Shown: in pieces, positions 41,693 through 51,303 of the stretch
Layout of the letters: each line of letters opens with the position of its first letter
Numbering within the stretch: the stretch's first letter is position 1
Assembly (NCBI GenBank): GCA_002390745.1
Contig: DGQK01000067.1
Coordinates: 1-51,859, forward strand
Origin: Bacteroidetes bacterium UBA4416
Lineage (GTDB): Bacteria > Bacteroidota > Bacteroidia > B-17B0 > Aurantibacillaceae
Direction: 5' to 3'
DNA: 51,859 bases
Program-made: the position numbers and the translations under genes
Notes under the pieces: model-generated
What the model was told of the DNA's origin: nothing
The model's input: only the letters and a program-made list of their open reading frames with translations
Databases searched by the model: none

Positions 41693-44434
41693 ATGGATAA
41701 ATTTTCTTATGTTGGCACAAGCGATGTAAACGCTATTGAAGAATTGTATATTCAATATTCAAAAGATGCCAACTCGGTTGACCCTTCGTGGCGCGATTTT
41801 TTCAAAGGCTTTGATTTTGCGCAAACCAATTACGATGCCGCTTCCGGCGATGCCATCCCCGAAAATGTCACCAAAGAGTTTAAAGTGCTTGGCCTTATCA
41901 CCGGCTACCGCCAGCGCGGGCACCTGTTTACCAAAACCAACCCGGTGCGCCAGCGCCGCAACTACGAGCCAACGCTCGCTCTCGAGAATTTCGGACTTTC
42001 CGACAAAGACCTGGATACCGTGTTCCAGGCCGGGAACGAGATCGGCATCGGCGCAGCCAAATTAAAAGATATCATTGCTCACCTGGAGCACACCTATTGC
42101 CAGAGCATTGGCGTAGAATACCTGTACATGCGCGAACCTAAGGTCCTGAAATGGATGCAGGAACGCATGGAGAAAACCAGGAACACTCCGTCTTTCTCGA
42201 CCGACGAAAAAAGGACCATCCTGAAAAAACTGACGCAGGCAGTAGTATTCGAAAACTTCCTTCACACCAAATTCGTAGGCCAAAAGCGTTTTTCGCTGGA
42301 AGGCGGCGAAGCCGTGATACCGGCCATCAACACCCTCATGGAGCATGGCGCCAACCTGGGCATCGAGGATTATGTGATTGGCATGGCCCACCGCGGACGC
42401 CTCAACGTGCTCACCAACATCATGAACAAAACGTATAAAGACGTTTTTACGGAATTTGAAGGCAGGCCAAGCGAAGATTCCCTGTTCGACGGTGACGTGA
42501 AGTACCACATGGGCTACTCTTCCGACCAGAAAAGTGACAGTGGCAAAAACGTACACATCAGCTTAACGCCAAATCCTTCCCACCTCGAAACCTCTGCTTC
42601 GGTGGTTCAGGGCATTGTGCGTTCCAAAATAGACTCCCTCCACAGCGGCGATAATGCCAAAGCTTGCGCGGTGATCCTGCACGGCGATGGGGCCATTGCC
42701 GGCCAGGGCCTCGTGTATGAGCTCATCCAGATGAGCCAGCTCGACGGCTATAAGACAGGCGGTACCGTCCATTTTGTGATCAACAACCAGGTGGGCTTTA
42801 CCACCAATTATATAGATGCACGGTCGTCCACCTATTGCACCGACGTGGCCAAAGTGGTGCTAAGCCCGGTGTTCCATGTGAACGGCGACGACGTGGAGGC
42901 CCTGTGCTTTGTTTCAAAGCTGGCGATGGAGTTCCGCCAGACCTTCCACCGCGATGTGTTTGTAGATGTGCTCTGCTACCGCAAATACGGCCATAACGAG
43001 GGCGATGAGCCGCGTTTTACCCAGCCGGTATTGTACAAGGCCATTGCCTCTCATCCCAATGTGAAAGATATTTATGTGAAACGCCTGGGCCTCGATGGCT
43101 CGGAGCTTGCTTCAGAAGCCAAAGAAATTGAATCGGCTTTCAAAGCGGAACTGGATGTCAACCTCGATGAGGCTAAAAAAACCGAGAAAGCCAAGATCAC
43201 CTCTTTCCTCGAAGGAAACTGGAAAGGCATCAAAATGGCGACAGATAAGGATTTCGAAGAGTCTCCGAAAACAGCCATCGATGAGAAGCTGTTTTTAGAG
43301 ATCGCTCAGAAAAGCACCGAACTGCCAAAAGACAAAAAATTCTTCAATAAGATCCAGAAGCTGTTCGATGACCGCAAGGCCATGATCGCCAACGACAATT
43401 ACGATTGGGCGATGGGCGAACTGCTCGCCTATGCTTCCCTGATGAGGGAAGGCCACCCGGTACGCTTCAGCGGACAGGATGTGGAGCGTGGGACTTTTTC
43501 TCACCGCCATGCCATCGTGAAGATCGAAGACAGCGAAGAGGAATATACACCTCTGAACAACATCGATGCAAATGTGAAGCTGGAAATTTACAATTCCCTG
43601 TTGAGCGAGTACGGTGTGCTGGGCTTTGAATACGGCTATGCCTTTGCCGCACCCAATACCTTAACCATCTGGGAAGCGCAGTTCGGCGATTTCTTCAACG
43701 GCGCGCAGATCATCGTGGATCAATACCTCACCTCGGCAGAATACAAATGGCGCCGGATGAACGGCCTGGTGATGCTGCTGCCACATGGTTACGAAGGCCA
43801 GGGGCCGGAACACTCCAGCGCACGCATGGAACGCTTCCTCCAGGCCTGCGCCGAAAACAACATGCAGATCGTGAATACCACAACGCCTGCACAGCAGTTC
43901 CACGTATTGCGCCGCCAGCTGAAACGCGATTTCCGCAAGCCCCTGGTATGCTTTACTCCTAAAAAATTATTGCGCTACCCAAGCTGCGTGAGCAAGCTCG
44001 CGGATTTCACCAAAGCAAAATTCGAAGAAGTACTCGATGATATGGCTCCAGGCTCAATCACCGTGGACGCTAAAAAAGTAACGCGACTGGCATTCTGTTC
44101 CGGCAAGGTCTACTACGACCTCATTGAGCGCAGGGAAAAAGAAGGCGCCACCGATATCGCATTCATACGCCTCGAGCAGCTCTATCCTTTCCCTCATAAA
44201 CAGGTAGATGCCATCCTGAAAAAATACAGCAAGGCCAAAGAATACCTCTTTGTTCAGGAAGAGCCCGAAAATATGGGCCCATGGCGTTTTGTCGATCAGA
44301 ACCTCCGTTCCCTCAACCTGAAATATTTCGGTAGAGATGCGGCCGCAAGCCCTGCAACAGGCTTCGCCAAGCGTCACGCCATGGAGAACGAGGAGATCAT
44401 GACCGGGATTTTTTCGAAAGTACTTGTAAAATAA
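41693..44434 (+). CDS. sucA: 2-oxoglutarate dehydrogenase E1 component
   Basis: 913 residues, standard length. It decarboxylates 2-oxoglutarate on thiamine diphosphate and passes succinyl to the E2 lipoyl group in the TCA cycle. The N-terminal E2-binding segment reads VNAIEELYIQYSKDANSVDPSWRDFF. The core includes MAHRGRLNVLTNIMNK, ILHGDGAIAGQGLVYE (the TPP/metal-binding GDG), NNQVGFTTNY and CYRKYGHNEGDEPRFTQP. The transketolase-like C-terminal half has LLPHGYEGQGPEHSSARMER. It forms a two-gene operon with sucB, 40 bp downstream. No E3 gene is nearby, so E3 is shared from elsewhere. Confidence 0.97.
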   Translation: MDKFSYVGTSDVNAIEELYIQYSKDANSVDPSWRDFFKGFDFAQTNYDAASGDAIPENVTKEFKVLGLITGYRQRGHLFTKTNPVRQRRNYEPTLALENFGLSDKDLDTVFQAGNEIGIGAAKLKDIIAHLEHTYCQSIGVEYLYMREPKVLKWMQERMEKTRNTPSFSTDEKRTILKKLTQAVVFENFLHTKFVGQKRFSLEGGEAVIPAINTLMEHGANLGIEDYVIGMAHRGRLNVLTNIMNKTYKDVFTEFEGRPSEDSLFDGDVKYHMGYSSDQKSDSGKNVHISLTPNPSHLETSASVVQGIVRSKIDSLHSGDNAKACAVILHGDGAIAGQGLVYELIQMSQLDGYKTGGTVHFVINNQVGFTTNYIDARSSTYCTDVAKVVLSPVFHVNGDDVEALCFVSKLAMEFRQTFHRDVFVDVLCYRKYGHNEGDEPRFTQPVLYKAIASHPNVKDIYVKRLGLDGSELASEAKEIESAFKAELDVNLDEAKKTEKAKITSFLEGNWKGIKMATDKDFEESPKTAIDEKLFLEIAQKSTELPKDKKFFNKIQKLFDDRKAMIANDNYDWAMGELLAYASLMREGHPVRFSGQDVERGTFSHRHAIVKIEDSEEEYTPLNNIDANVKLEIYNSLLSEYGVLGFEYGYAFAAPNTLTIWEAQFGDFFNGAQIIVDQYLTSAEYKWRRMNGLVMLLPHGYEGQGPEHSSARMERFLQACAENNMQIVNTTTPAQQFHVLRRQLKRDFRKPLVCFTPKKLLRYPSCVSKLADFTKAKFEEVLDDMAPGSITVDAKKVTRLAFCSGKVYYDLIERREKEGATDIAFIRLEQLYPFPHKQVDAILKKYSKAKEYLFVQEEPENMGPWRFVDQNLRSLNLKYFGRDAAASPATGFAKRHAMENEEIMTGIFSKVLVK

Positions 44435-44474
44435 CATTCAACATTTATAATTTAACACTCAATATTTATATCGT

Positions 44475-45758
44475 ATGGCAATTGTAGAATTAAAAGTACC
44501 AAGCCCGGGAGAATCCATTACAGAAGTGGTTATTGCCCGCTGGGTAAAGAACACCGGGGATGTGGTTGAAAAAGACGACGTGCTCGCGGAGATCGACTCC
44601 GACAAGGCAACCCTGACCCTGAATGCCGAAGAAGCCGGAAAAATTGAAGTGCTGGCTGCCGAAGGCGATACGGTAAAAGTAGGGCAGGTTGTTGTAAAGA
44701 TCGACACCTCCGTGAAGCCGGAAGCAAAAGCCGAAGCTCCGAAAGAGGAGAAAAAAGCCGATGACAAAAAAGAAACGCCTAAGAAAGAAGCTGCTGCTAC
44801 TTCAAGCGCCGGGGATAAAAAAGACGAAAAGCCATCTGAGAAATCCACCTATGCCACCGGAACGCCAAGCGTAGCCGCCGGCAAGATGATGGAAGAAAAC
44901 AACATCAAATCTTCACAGGTAAAAGGCTCTGGTAAAGACGGGCGCATCACCAAGCAGGATGTGCTGGCTGCTTTATCCAATGGCTTGCCGAATGCACAGG
45001 AAGTGCTTTCCAACTCATGGAAAGGCGGCCGCGACAAGGACCGCACTAAAATGACCTCCCTGCGCAAAACCGTAGCGAAGCGCTTAGTGTCTGTGAAAAA
45101 TGAAACAGCTATGCTCACCACGTTCAACGAGGTGGACATGAGTGCGATCTACGCCATCCGTGCAAAATACAAAGACAAATTCAAAGAAGTATATGGTTCA
45201 AACATCGGCTTCATGAGCTTTTTCACAAAGGCAGTGACCGAAGCGTTATACCACTTCCCTGCAGTGAACGGCATGATCGACGGGGATGAGATCGTTTATA
45301 ACAAATACTGCGATATCGGTATTGCGGTGAGCGCGCCGAAAGGCCTGATGGTTCCTGTGCTGCGCAACGCCGAACTCATGAGCCTGGCGCAGATCGAAGC
45401 CGGCATTAAAGACCTGGCGGTGAAAGCCCGCGACGGAAAATTAACGATCGCCGACATGGAAGGCGGAACCTTTACCATCACAAATGGCGGCGTTTTCGGC
45501 TCTATGATGAGCACACCGATCATCAACCCTCCGCAAAGCGCTATTTTAGGCATGCACAACGTGGTAGAGCGCCCGATGGCTGTCAACGGCCAGGTGGTGA
45601 TCCGCCCCATGATGTACATCGCCCTGAGCTATGACCACCGCATCATTGATGGCAGGGAGAGTGTAGGCTTCCTCGTGAAAGTAAAGGAAATGCTGGAGAA
45701 CCCGACCCGCATGCTATTTGGCGGCAAGAATGCCGAAGAGGTGTTGCTGGGCCTTTAA
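44475..45758 (+). CDS. sucB: Dihydrolipoyllysine succinyltransferase, 2-oxoglutarate dehydrogenase E2
   Basis: 427 residues with one lipoyl domain (1-77; the lipoylated lysine is Lys44 in EIDSDKATLTL). A long Lys/Glu/Ala linker follows (about 80-125), then a peripheral subunit-binding domain (about 128-163, TPSVAAGKMMEENNI to GRITKQDVL). The catalytic domain from about 195 ends with SYDHRIIDGRESVGFLV, carrying the catalytic His and Asp. It transfers succinyl from E1 to CoA and builds the core of the complex. It is the second gene of the sucAB operon, followed by a terminator. Confidence 0.96.
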   Translation: MAIVELKVPSPGESITEVVIARWVKNTGDVVEKDDVLAEIDSDKATLTLNAEEAGKIEVLAAEGDTVKVGQVVVKIDTSVKPEAKAEAPKEEKKADDKKETPKKEAAATSSAGDKKDEKPSEKSTYATGTPSVAAGKMMEENNIKSSQVKGSGKDGRITKQDVLAALSNGLPNAQEVLSNSWKGGRDKDRTKMTSLRKTVAKRLVSVKNETAMLTTFNEVDMSAIYAIRAKYKDKFKEVYGSNIGFMSFFTKAVTEALYHFPAVNGMIDGDEIVYNKYCDIGIAVSAPKGLMVPVLRNAELMSLAQIEAGIKDLAVKARDGKLTIADMEGGTFTITNGGVFGSMMSTPIINPPQSAILGMHNVVERPMAVNGQVVIRPMMYIALSYDHRIIDGRESVGFLVKVKEMLENPTRMLFGGKNAEEVLLGL

Positions 45759-45780
45759 AAATATCTCTATTTGAAACAAG

Positions 45781-45811
45781 ATCCTCCTGAAGCTTTTCAG
45801 GGGGATTTTTA
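45781..45811 (+). terminator. Rho-independent terminator of sucAB
   Basis: ATCCTCCTGAA pairs with TTCAGGGGGAT (one G-T wobble) around GCTT and is followed by T's. Confidence 0.8.
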
Positions 45812-45823
45812 ATTTGGCCTAAC

Positions 45824-46504
45824 CTAAATCAGGTCAAAGGCTCTGGCGTACTCCTGGAGCTGGTGCGCGGTGCCGATGTTCAGTTTGCGGTAAATGTTCT
45901 TACGGTGTGTCTTCACCGTATCAAAAGTAATGTGCAGCTTTTCGGAAACTTCGGCTGCCGACAGGCCTAGTGCCAATTCCCGGGCAATTTCTTTTTCGCG
46001 GAGCGTAAGCGAAGAGAACTCCTTAAAATGCCTGCGGAGAAAATTATTCTCCTCCAGAAGACGCGATGTTTTGTGGCTGAGGTGATGAAGCGGATTCACT
46101 GGTACCGCAAAGGTTACGCTTAATAACGCCTTCCCGGCCTCATCCCTTGCCAGGATCTTCACACTGCTCGAATACCACTGCCAGGGCTCGGATGGCGACC
46201 GCCGCACCTGCTGAAAAAAAGAATAGACCTTGCTCATGTCGTTCTGCTGCATGAGCTCGAGAAATTTTGGAAGGTACTCGTTTGCATCCTCCATGTTGAA
46301 GAAGCGCGGAAAATAAGCATCTCCCATCGCCCTCAGCTCCTCCAGGCTGATGCCAAGTATCGCAAGCCCACGGGGCGACATATACTCTACTTTATTAAAG
46401 TCTGCCTGGATGTTATGGATGATGATGATGCCCGGAAAATCATCCGCTACCGCATGGATCTCCGCAATTTTTTTTGTGACAGAACAGTTCGTATCAGTGA
46501 CCAT
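45824..46504 (-). CDS. PAS-LuxR type transcription regulator
   Basis: 226 residues from MVTDTNCSVT. An upstream ATG at 46639 would add a long basic extension and overlap the divergent promoter region, so it is rejected. Residues about 15-145 look like a PAS-type sensor (ADFNKVEYMSPRGLAILGIS, then WQWYSSSVKILARDEAG). The C-terminus, about 160-226, is a LuxR/FixJ helix-turn-helix with LTLREKEIARELALGLSAAE and FDTVKTHRKNIYRKLNIGT. There is no receiver domain, so it is not a classical response regulator. It is divergent from a group of secreted-protein genes, possible targets. The ligand is unknown. Confidence 0.85.
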   Translation of the reverse strand: MVTDTNCSVTKKIAEIHAVADDFPGIIIIHNIQADFNKVEYMSPRGLAILGISLEELRAMGDAYFPRFFNMEDANEYLPKFLELMQQNDMSKVYSFFQQVRRSPSEPWQWYSSSVKILARDEAGKALLSVTFAVPVNPLHHLSHKTSRLLEENNFLRRHFKEFSSLTLREKEIARELALGLSAAEVSEKLHITFDTVKTHRKNIYRKLNIGTAHQLQEYARAFDLI

Positions 46505-46668
46505 AGTTTTTCGATAAGCTTTCTTTAAAACACGCCGCAAGGCCCATGATTTGCAGGGCCGGGAGACGTTCAAAAATGCAGAACTCAAAATAAAAATAAA
46601 AGCGGGAAATTCCCGGAGGCTACGAAGGGTATTTTTCACGTATGGCCGAAAATCACCCTATAGGGGTA

Positions 46669-46699
46669 TTGCCGGGCGCCGGTTCTGTCAATAGTTTCG
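46669..46699 (+). promoter_or_regulatory. Possible promoter of the secreted-protein cluster
   Basis: TTG (46669-46671), a 20-base spacer and TAGTTTCG (46692-46699) resemble the Bacteroidota consensus with one mismatch. The ATG at 46711 lies 11 bases further on. It is divergent from the LuxR gene. Confidence 0.35.
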
Positions 46700-46710
46700 C
46701 GCTCAGAACC

Positions 46711-47385
46711 ATGAAGCATTTTTTAGTCATCCTTAGCCTGGTGTTTTGCTCCCATATGTTTTCTCAGCAAAAATATACCATCAGCGTGCCTTCCAAGCAG
46801 TACAACGCTGTGTCCGGAGGGGCAGACTTGTCCGCGATCGAGGACCTGATGTCTGAGGTAGGGAAATATGCCAATTTATACGCCAGCATCCAATGCCTCG
46901 AAAAAATGAACCCCATTATCGAAGAGGCTCTGCAAAAGGAGATGAGCCGCATCACCGGAGAATCGCCCTATATCCTTACCGTAGATTATAACACCTGCCA
47001 GTTCTACTCCCTGCTTCCCGATAAAGGAACCGGCGGGATTTTCTCTCCCAGCTCCACCGTCTATTATATTAAGCTCTACCCGAAAATCCCTGTCGACCCT
47101 GTGGTGAAAAGAGAGCCTGCCGGCACAGGCCAGAAGCCGCTGTTGGCAACCTACAGAGATGCAAACGGAAATTGGATCGCCATGGGCCCTTACATGACCA
47201 GCGACCCCTTTCCTACCGAAAAACAGGCCATCGGTTCGCTCTTTTACGGTGATGCCGACCTCAACTTCATCTGCGAACGTGGCAAATACCGGATTTACAG
47301 CCTGAACGAAGCCATGAAATACGATGGCAGGGATATTCGCTCCGCCTTAAAACAACTTGGAATAGAGAACATTCCGGATAAGTAA
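46711..47385 (+). CDS. Secreted protein of unknown function
   Basis: 224 residues. The start is set at MKHFLVILSLVFCSHMFSQ, a good signal peptide. An in-frame ATG at 46642 would put 23 polar residues before it. The mature protein is mixed alpha/beta, with two or three cysteines (CLEKM, YNTCQFY, CERGKYRIY) and the C-terminal GRDIRSALKQLGIENIP. No family is recognised. It is probably periplasmic or surface-associated. It is the first gene of a run of exported proteins on this strand, 13 bp before the next gene, so the two are co-transcribed. Confidence 0.65.
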   Translation: MKHFLVILSLVFCSHMFSQQKYTISVPSKQYNAVSGGADLSAIEDLMSEVGKYANLYASIQCLEKMNPIIEEALQKEMSRITGESPYILTVDYNTCQFYSLLPDKGTGGIFSPSSTVYYIKLYPKIPVDPVVKREPAGTGQKPLLATYRDANGNWIAMGPYMTSDPFPTEKQAIGSLFYGDADLNFICERGKYRIYSLNEAMKYDGRDIRSALKQLGIENIPDK

Positions 47386-47398
47386 TCGCATTGCAGAC

Positions 47399-48637
47399 AT
47401 GAAACACCGTTACATCCTTAGGTCCCTGATTTGTTTAAGCCTGCTGTCCGCTGCCGGCGAAAGTTTCGCGCAATGCACAGAAGCCAAAGATGCGGACATG
47501 GCAAAATACAAGCGGCTCACCGAAACACAGGACGCCCAGGGATGCTCGCAGTGCGCGATGCTATCTTTATACTTCTGCTCCGCCAAATACTGCGCTACCG
47601 CAGAGGACAAGCGAAAAGTGGGTGCCATGATCAGCGCCTGCAAGCGCAACATCCAGAACATGGGACAGCCTTACTGCTGCCCCGAGCTGGTGACCAGGGA
47701 ACCCCAATGGGGAAGTATGGTGGGAAACAGTTCCCCGGCCACAGTGAACTCTGGCAGCGGCTCTCCCGAACCGGCAAGCCCTTCGCTGGATTACGCCACG
47801 CCTTCCGGCAGCAGCGGCGATGAAAGCGTTGACAAGGCAACGGAGCTGGTGAAAGCGGCCATGCCCCTGCTCAACCAGATCATAAATCCCGAAGGAACAA
47901 GCCAGGGCCTCAGCTCCGGGAACCCTCCGGCCAATTACAAAGTTCCGTCCAGCTCCTATAGCGATAATCAAACCTTCAACAAAACAACAGAGTTTATAGA
48001 GGCTGCAACTCCCTTTATCAACCAGCTCTCCGCAAATATGCAGGCCCGCAGGGAAGAAGAAGAGCGCCAAAGGCTGGAGCAGCTCAAAAAAGAGCAGGCG
48101 GCGGCAGAAGCGAAAGCAAGATGGATGCAGCTGATCGCTAACCGTAAAAAGCTGATCTCCTCTTTCCCGGACGGCAAAACGCCTCTTTCCTCACAGCCAA
48201 AAGCGATCAAAGAGGTGTTTTTCTTTGTATACAGCCACGAGCCGGCATCCATCGGGAATCAGAACCCGGTGCTCCATGTGTCGAATGTGTTTTCCATGAC
48301 AAGGCACCAGGACGGCACCTGGCCTTTTAAAGCAAACCTCATGGAGCAGGTTCAGAAATCCGCAGCAGGCCTGAGCCTGACACTCTCGGGCTTTTATACC
48401 GACAAAGCTTCGGCTCTCGACCAGCAACAGTACTTATCGTCCAGAGCCGGCGAGTATGGCTTTATCCTGAAATCCATTTCTCATACTCCAAAGAAACCCG
48501 CTGTGGCATCAGACTCCGGAGAAACCGATTTCTGGGGCAATGCCAACACCGACACAAAATCAACAACCAATCCAAAAACAAGCTCCGATAAAGCCGAAGC
48601 AAAGGTCGACTTTTGGGGTAATCCTGTCAAAGACTAA
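47399..48637 (+). CDS. Secreted Cys-rich protein with paired DFWGN motifs
   Basis: 412 residues. The signal peptide ends at SFAQ (about residue 25). The first mature 70 residues contain eight cysteines (26, 49, 52, 60, 65, 81, 93, 94), suggesting four disulfides. Two 24-residue repeats follow: DESVDKATELVKAAMPLLNQ near 141-160 and NQTFNKTTEFIEAATPFINQ near 190-209. A charged helix (about 216-245, EEERQRLEQLKKEQAAAEAK) comes next, then a beta domain (about 265-365). The C-terminus repeats DFWGN at 377-381 and 404-408. No family is recognised. It is translated 13 bp after the previous gene and 19 bp before the next, so it is part of an exported-protein operon. Confidence 0.7.
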   Translation: MKHRYILRSLICLSLLSAAGESFAQCTEAKDADMAKYKRLTETQDAQGCSQCAMLSLYFCSAKYCATAEDKRKVGAMISACKRNIQNMGQPYCCPELVTREPQWGSMVGNSSPATVNSGSGSPEPASPSLDYATPSGSSGDESVDKATELVKAAMPLLNQIINPEGTSQGLSSGNPPANYKVPSSSYSDNQTFNKTTEFIEAATPFINQLSANMQARREEEERQRLEQLKKEQAAAEAKARWMQLIANRKKLISSFPDGKTPLSSQPKAIKEVFFFVYSHEPASIGNQNPVLHVSNVFSMTRHQDGTWPFKANLMEQVQKSAAGLSLTLSGFYTDKASALDQQQYLSSRAGEYGFILKSISHTPKKPAVASDSGETDFWGNANTDTKSTTNPKTSSDKAEAKVDFWGNPVKD

Positions 48638-48656
48638 TCCTTAATAACTCCCGCAC

Positions 48657-49928
48657 ATGAAAAAACTGATGTTATTCTCCATCCTGCTGATGGCTTTCTT
48701 CCAACAGGCTTTGGCCCAGGAAACCATTGCCAAGCTAAAGTACGAAGAGGCTGAAGAGGCCTATACACAAGGCAACTACGAGCTTACGGTAAATAAGCTC
48801 AGGGAAATTGAGCAGATGCTGAAATCAACCAATCCAAAAATTTTGTACCTGCAGCTGATGGCGCAATCCAAAATCATAGAGAAAAACCCGTACAGCAATT
48901 ATGCGATGATCGAAAGCGCCAGGAAGGGCTCGGCCAAATACCTGAAAGATTACGAGAAGATACCGAACAACGAGGACCGCTACAGAGATATCTATAAAGT
49001 TTCGGAGTTCCTGAAAAAATACCCCGAAAACAAAGAAGCCTTCGATGCGGAGCTGAAAAAGCAGGAGCAGGAGAAGATAGAGCGCAAAAAACAGGAAGAG
49101 GCCGAACGCCTGGCCGAAGCCAAAAGGATACAGGAGGAAAAAGAGAAGCAGCTGAAGGAACAGGAACAGGCAAGGATCAAGCGCCTGCGGAATGTGGGCT
49201 TCGGCGCCTTCCGGATAGGCTATGCGATTCCGCTAAGCGCTACTTCCAAAGAAGTGATGTCTGCCCAGCAATGGAAAACAGGGATCACCGATCCCATAGC
49301 AAGCCCGCTCCAATATGGTGAGTTCGGTTTGAAACGGGGCTTAATGCTGGGCTTCACGGGCATAGCCGCCCTTCACCGCTTAAATGCCATACTGCCCTCA
49401 AAAATAGGCGTCGGCATTTCCATGGATTTCAACCAGGCCTTTTACTTTTACAACTGGAAAGATCTCGCCTTTGGCAATGCCGACCAGGAATACCTGTTCA
49501 ATGACGCCAGCTACAGGCCTTTTGGAATTACCTCCTGGGGGATAGGGCCATCGTTTACTTATCATCCGATGGAATCCAGGCGATTGTTTATTGACGCCTT
49601 CGCCCGGATGGGCCTGAACATGATCTGGGGCGGAAAATATGAAGTGGATACCTACGCCAAGGATGAAACAAACATTACCGTAACGGCATCCCGCGAAAAA
49701 ATGACTTTTAAATTCGGGCCCTGCTTTGGCCTGAACCTCAGGTACGGCAGCCTGTTTACCGGCTTTGATTTCCGCCTGGGCTTAATAGACCAGGCCCTCT
49801 ATAATGAATCCATTACCATGTCGAATTACAGCTACTACCAATCAAGCTATTACAGCGATACCCGGAGTTTCGCTACAAGCGGACGGAATTTTAACTCCTT
49901 CAACATCAGCCTCGGCGTCAATTTTTAG
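48657..49928 (+). CDS. Outer-membrane barrel protein with N-terminal TPR-like/coiled-coil part
   Basis: 423 residues. The signal peptide ends at LAQ (about 21). Residues about 22-75 look like a TPR-type helical hairpin (YEEAEEAYTQGNYELTVNKL). Residues about 130-177 are a highly charged helix. From about 182 to the end the protein is a beta-barrel with alternating aromatic residues and terminal F (NISLGVNF), the outer-membrane signature. It resembles outer-membrane proteins with a periplasmic helical arm, but no family is named. It is the third gene of the exported-protein operon, followed by a terminator at 49955-49984. Confidence 0.7.
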   Translation: MKKLMLFSILLMAFFQQALAQETIAKLKYEEAEEAYTQGNYELTVNKLREIEQMLKSTNPKILYLQLMAQSKIIEKNPYSNYAMIESARKGSAKYLKDYEKIPNNEDRYRDIYKVSEFLKKYPENKEAFDAELKKQEQEKIERKKQEEAERLAEAKRIQEEKEKQLKEQEQARIKRLRNVGFGAFRIGYAIPLSATSKEVMSAQQWKTGITDPIASPLQYGEFGLKRGLMLGFTGIAALHRLNAILPSKIGVGISMDFNQAFYFYNWKDLAFGNADQEYLFNDASYRPFGITSWGIGPSFTYHPMESRRLFIDAFARMGLNMIWGGKYEVDTYAKDETNITVTASREKMTFKFGPCFGLNLRYGSLFTGFDFRLGLIDQALYNESITMSNYSYYQSSYYSDTRSFATSGRNFNSFNISLGVNF

Positions 49929-49954
49929 AGCTCCCGTACCGGATCATGGCAGCG

Positions 49955-49984
49955 ATCCTCCCGAACACACGGGAGGATTTTTTG
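49955..49984 (+). terminator. Rho-independent terminator of the exported-protein operon
   Basis: ATCCTCCCG/CGGGAGGAT form a perfect 9-bp stem around AACACA, followed by six T's. Confidence 0.88.
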
Positions 49985-50015
49985 TTCCTTTACTTATTTT
50001 AAGTATTATAACGCT

Positions 50016-51242
50016 ATGATCCGAACATTGCTATTGATCAGTTGTGCGATCCGGCTTTGCGCACAGTCCGGCCCAAAGACACAGCCTCTGCCACAGAGAT
50101 ACGATACCGTATTTTGCGACTGCCAGCTGGCCCGCACAATTACCATCAATGGCAAAACCACAAGCTCAAAAACCATTGCCCCACCGGGGGCAGGGCTTGT
50201 CGATGAGATCAGCCCTTCGAAACAGAAAACGCGGTTCGCTTTTGAAAAAGAACACCACAGCGCCTGGTACAAACTCGTCATCGCTGCTTCCGGCAAATTA
50301 TGCCTGGATATTGAACCCTTAAAGGCCGATGATGATTACGATTTCATGATCTTCAAAGCAGGTTCGAAGAATTTCTGCGACAGTTTGCGAACGTATAACA
50401 TACAGCCTGTGCGCGCCTGCATTTCGAGAGCCAGGGAAGACCTGAAAGGAAAAACAGGTCTCAACCATCAGTCCAAAGAAACACTGGTGAAAGAGGGGCC
50501 AGGCTCTGCCTATGCCAAAGCGCTGGAGGTAAAGACCGGTGAGGTTTATCTGTTGGTCCTTGATAATGTCTACGATCATGGCGAAGGGCACGTGATGCAC
50601 TTCGGGATCTCAGAGCTCGTTTCGTTTAAGGGCCTTTTAAAAAACGAAGAGAACAGGCCAGTAATGGCGGAGGTTTCTCTTTCCAACCAGAACGGCGATG
50701 TGCTTTTAAAAACAGAAACACGACGCGACGGCAGCTATGCCTTTACCCATCCCATCATCACAAACCAGTCCTATTCTCTCAACTTCTATAACGACAGCAG
50801 CTGTACGTACACCAGGTCCTTCACCATAAAGGATACCGCCGAAATACAAAGCCTGAAAACCCTGTTGCCTTCGCTGAAAAAAGGAAACAAGTACTCGGTA
50901 GGAACGATTCATTTTTATCCGAACGAATCAAGAACCCTGCCCCTTGCAAGAACAGCCATGCGAAACTTATACAAGCTGATGAAGAAAAACCCGCAGCTCA
51001 AAATCAGGATCATCGGCCATTGCAATGGTATAAACGGGCCTAAACATGCCAGTACAGACGCCCTCTCCAAAGAACGGGCTGAGGCTCTTAAGAACTACCT
51101 GGTAACACTCGGCATAGAGAAAGACCGGCTCGAAACCGAAGGGAAAGGGGATTCTGAAATGCTATTTCCGTATACGCCCATGAGAACGGAGAGCCAGGAG
51201 GTACAGAACAGGCGCGTGGAAATTATGGTGCTGGATCACTAA
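50016..51242 (+). CDS. OmpA-family peptidoglycan-binding protein
   Basis: 408 residues. The signal peptide ends at LCAQ (about 17). Residues about 20-200 are a beta-rich domain with ligand-like aromatic and Asp residues. Residues about 205-290 resemble a carboxypeptidase-regulatory (beta-sandwich) domain: FKGLLKNEENRPVMAEVSLS and TRRDGSYAFTHPI. The C-terminal 110 residues are an OmpA-like domain with RIIGHCNGINGP, SKERAEALKNYLVTLGI and QNRRVEIMVL, which binds diaminopimelate of peptidoglycan. It anchors the outer membrane or a surface complex to the cell wall. This propeller-like/CarboxypepD/OmpA layout is common in Bacteroidota. Confidence 0.85.
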   Translation: MIRTLLLISCAIRLCAQSGPKTQPLPQRYDTVFCDCQLARTITINGKTTSSKTIAPPGAGLVDEISPSKQKTRFAFEKEHHSAWYKLVIAASGKLCLDIEPLKADDDYDFMIFKAGSKNFCDSLRTYNIQPVRACISRAREDLKGKTGLNHQSKETLVKEGPGSAYAKALEVKTGEVYLLVLDNVYDHGEGHVMHFGISELVSFKGLLKNEENRPVMAEVSLSNQNGDVLLKTETRRDGSYAFTHPIITNQSYSLNFYNDSSCTYTRSFTIKDTAEIQSLKTLLPSLKKGNKYSVGTIHFYPNESRTLPLARTAMRNLYKLMKKNPQLKIRIIGHCNGINGPKHASTDALSKERAEALKNYLVTLGIEKDRLETEGKGDSEMLFPYTPMRTESQEVQNRRVEIMVLDH

Positions 51243-51303
51243 AATACCCAACGCAGGGTATCTGCAAACCGTTTCAAAGCGGGAGTTTTGTGGTGTAAAA
51301 TCT

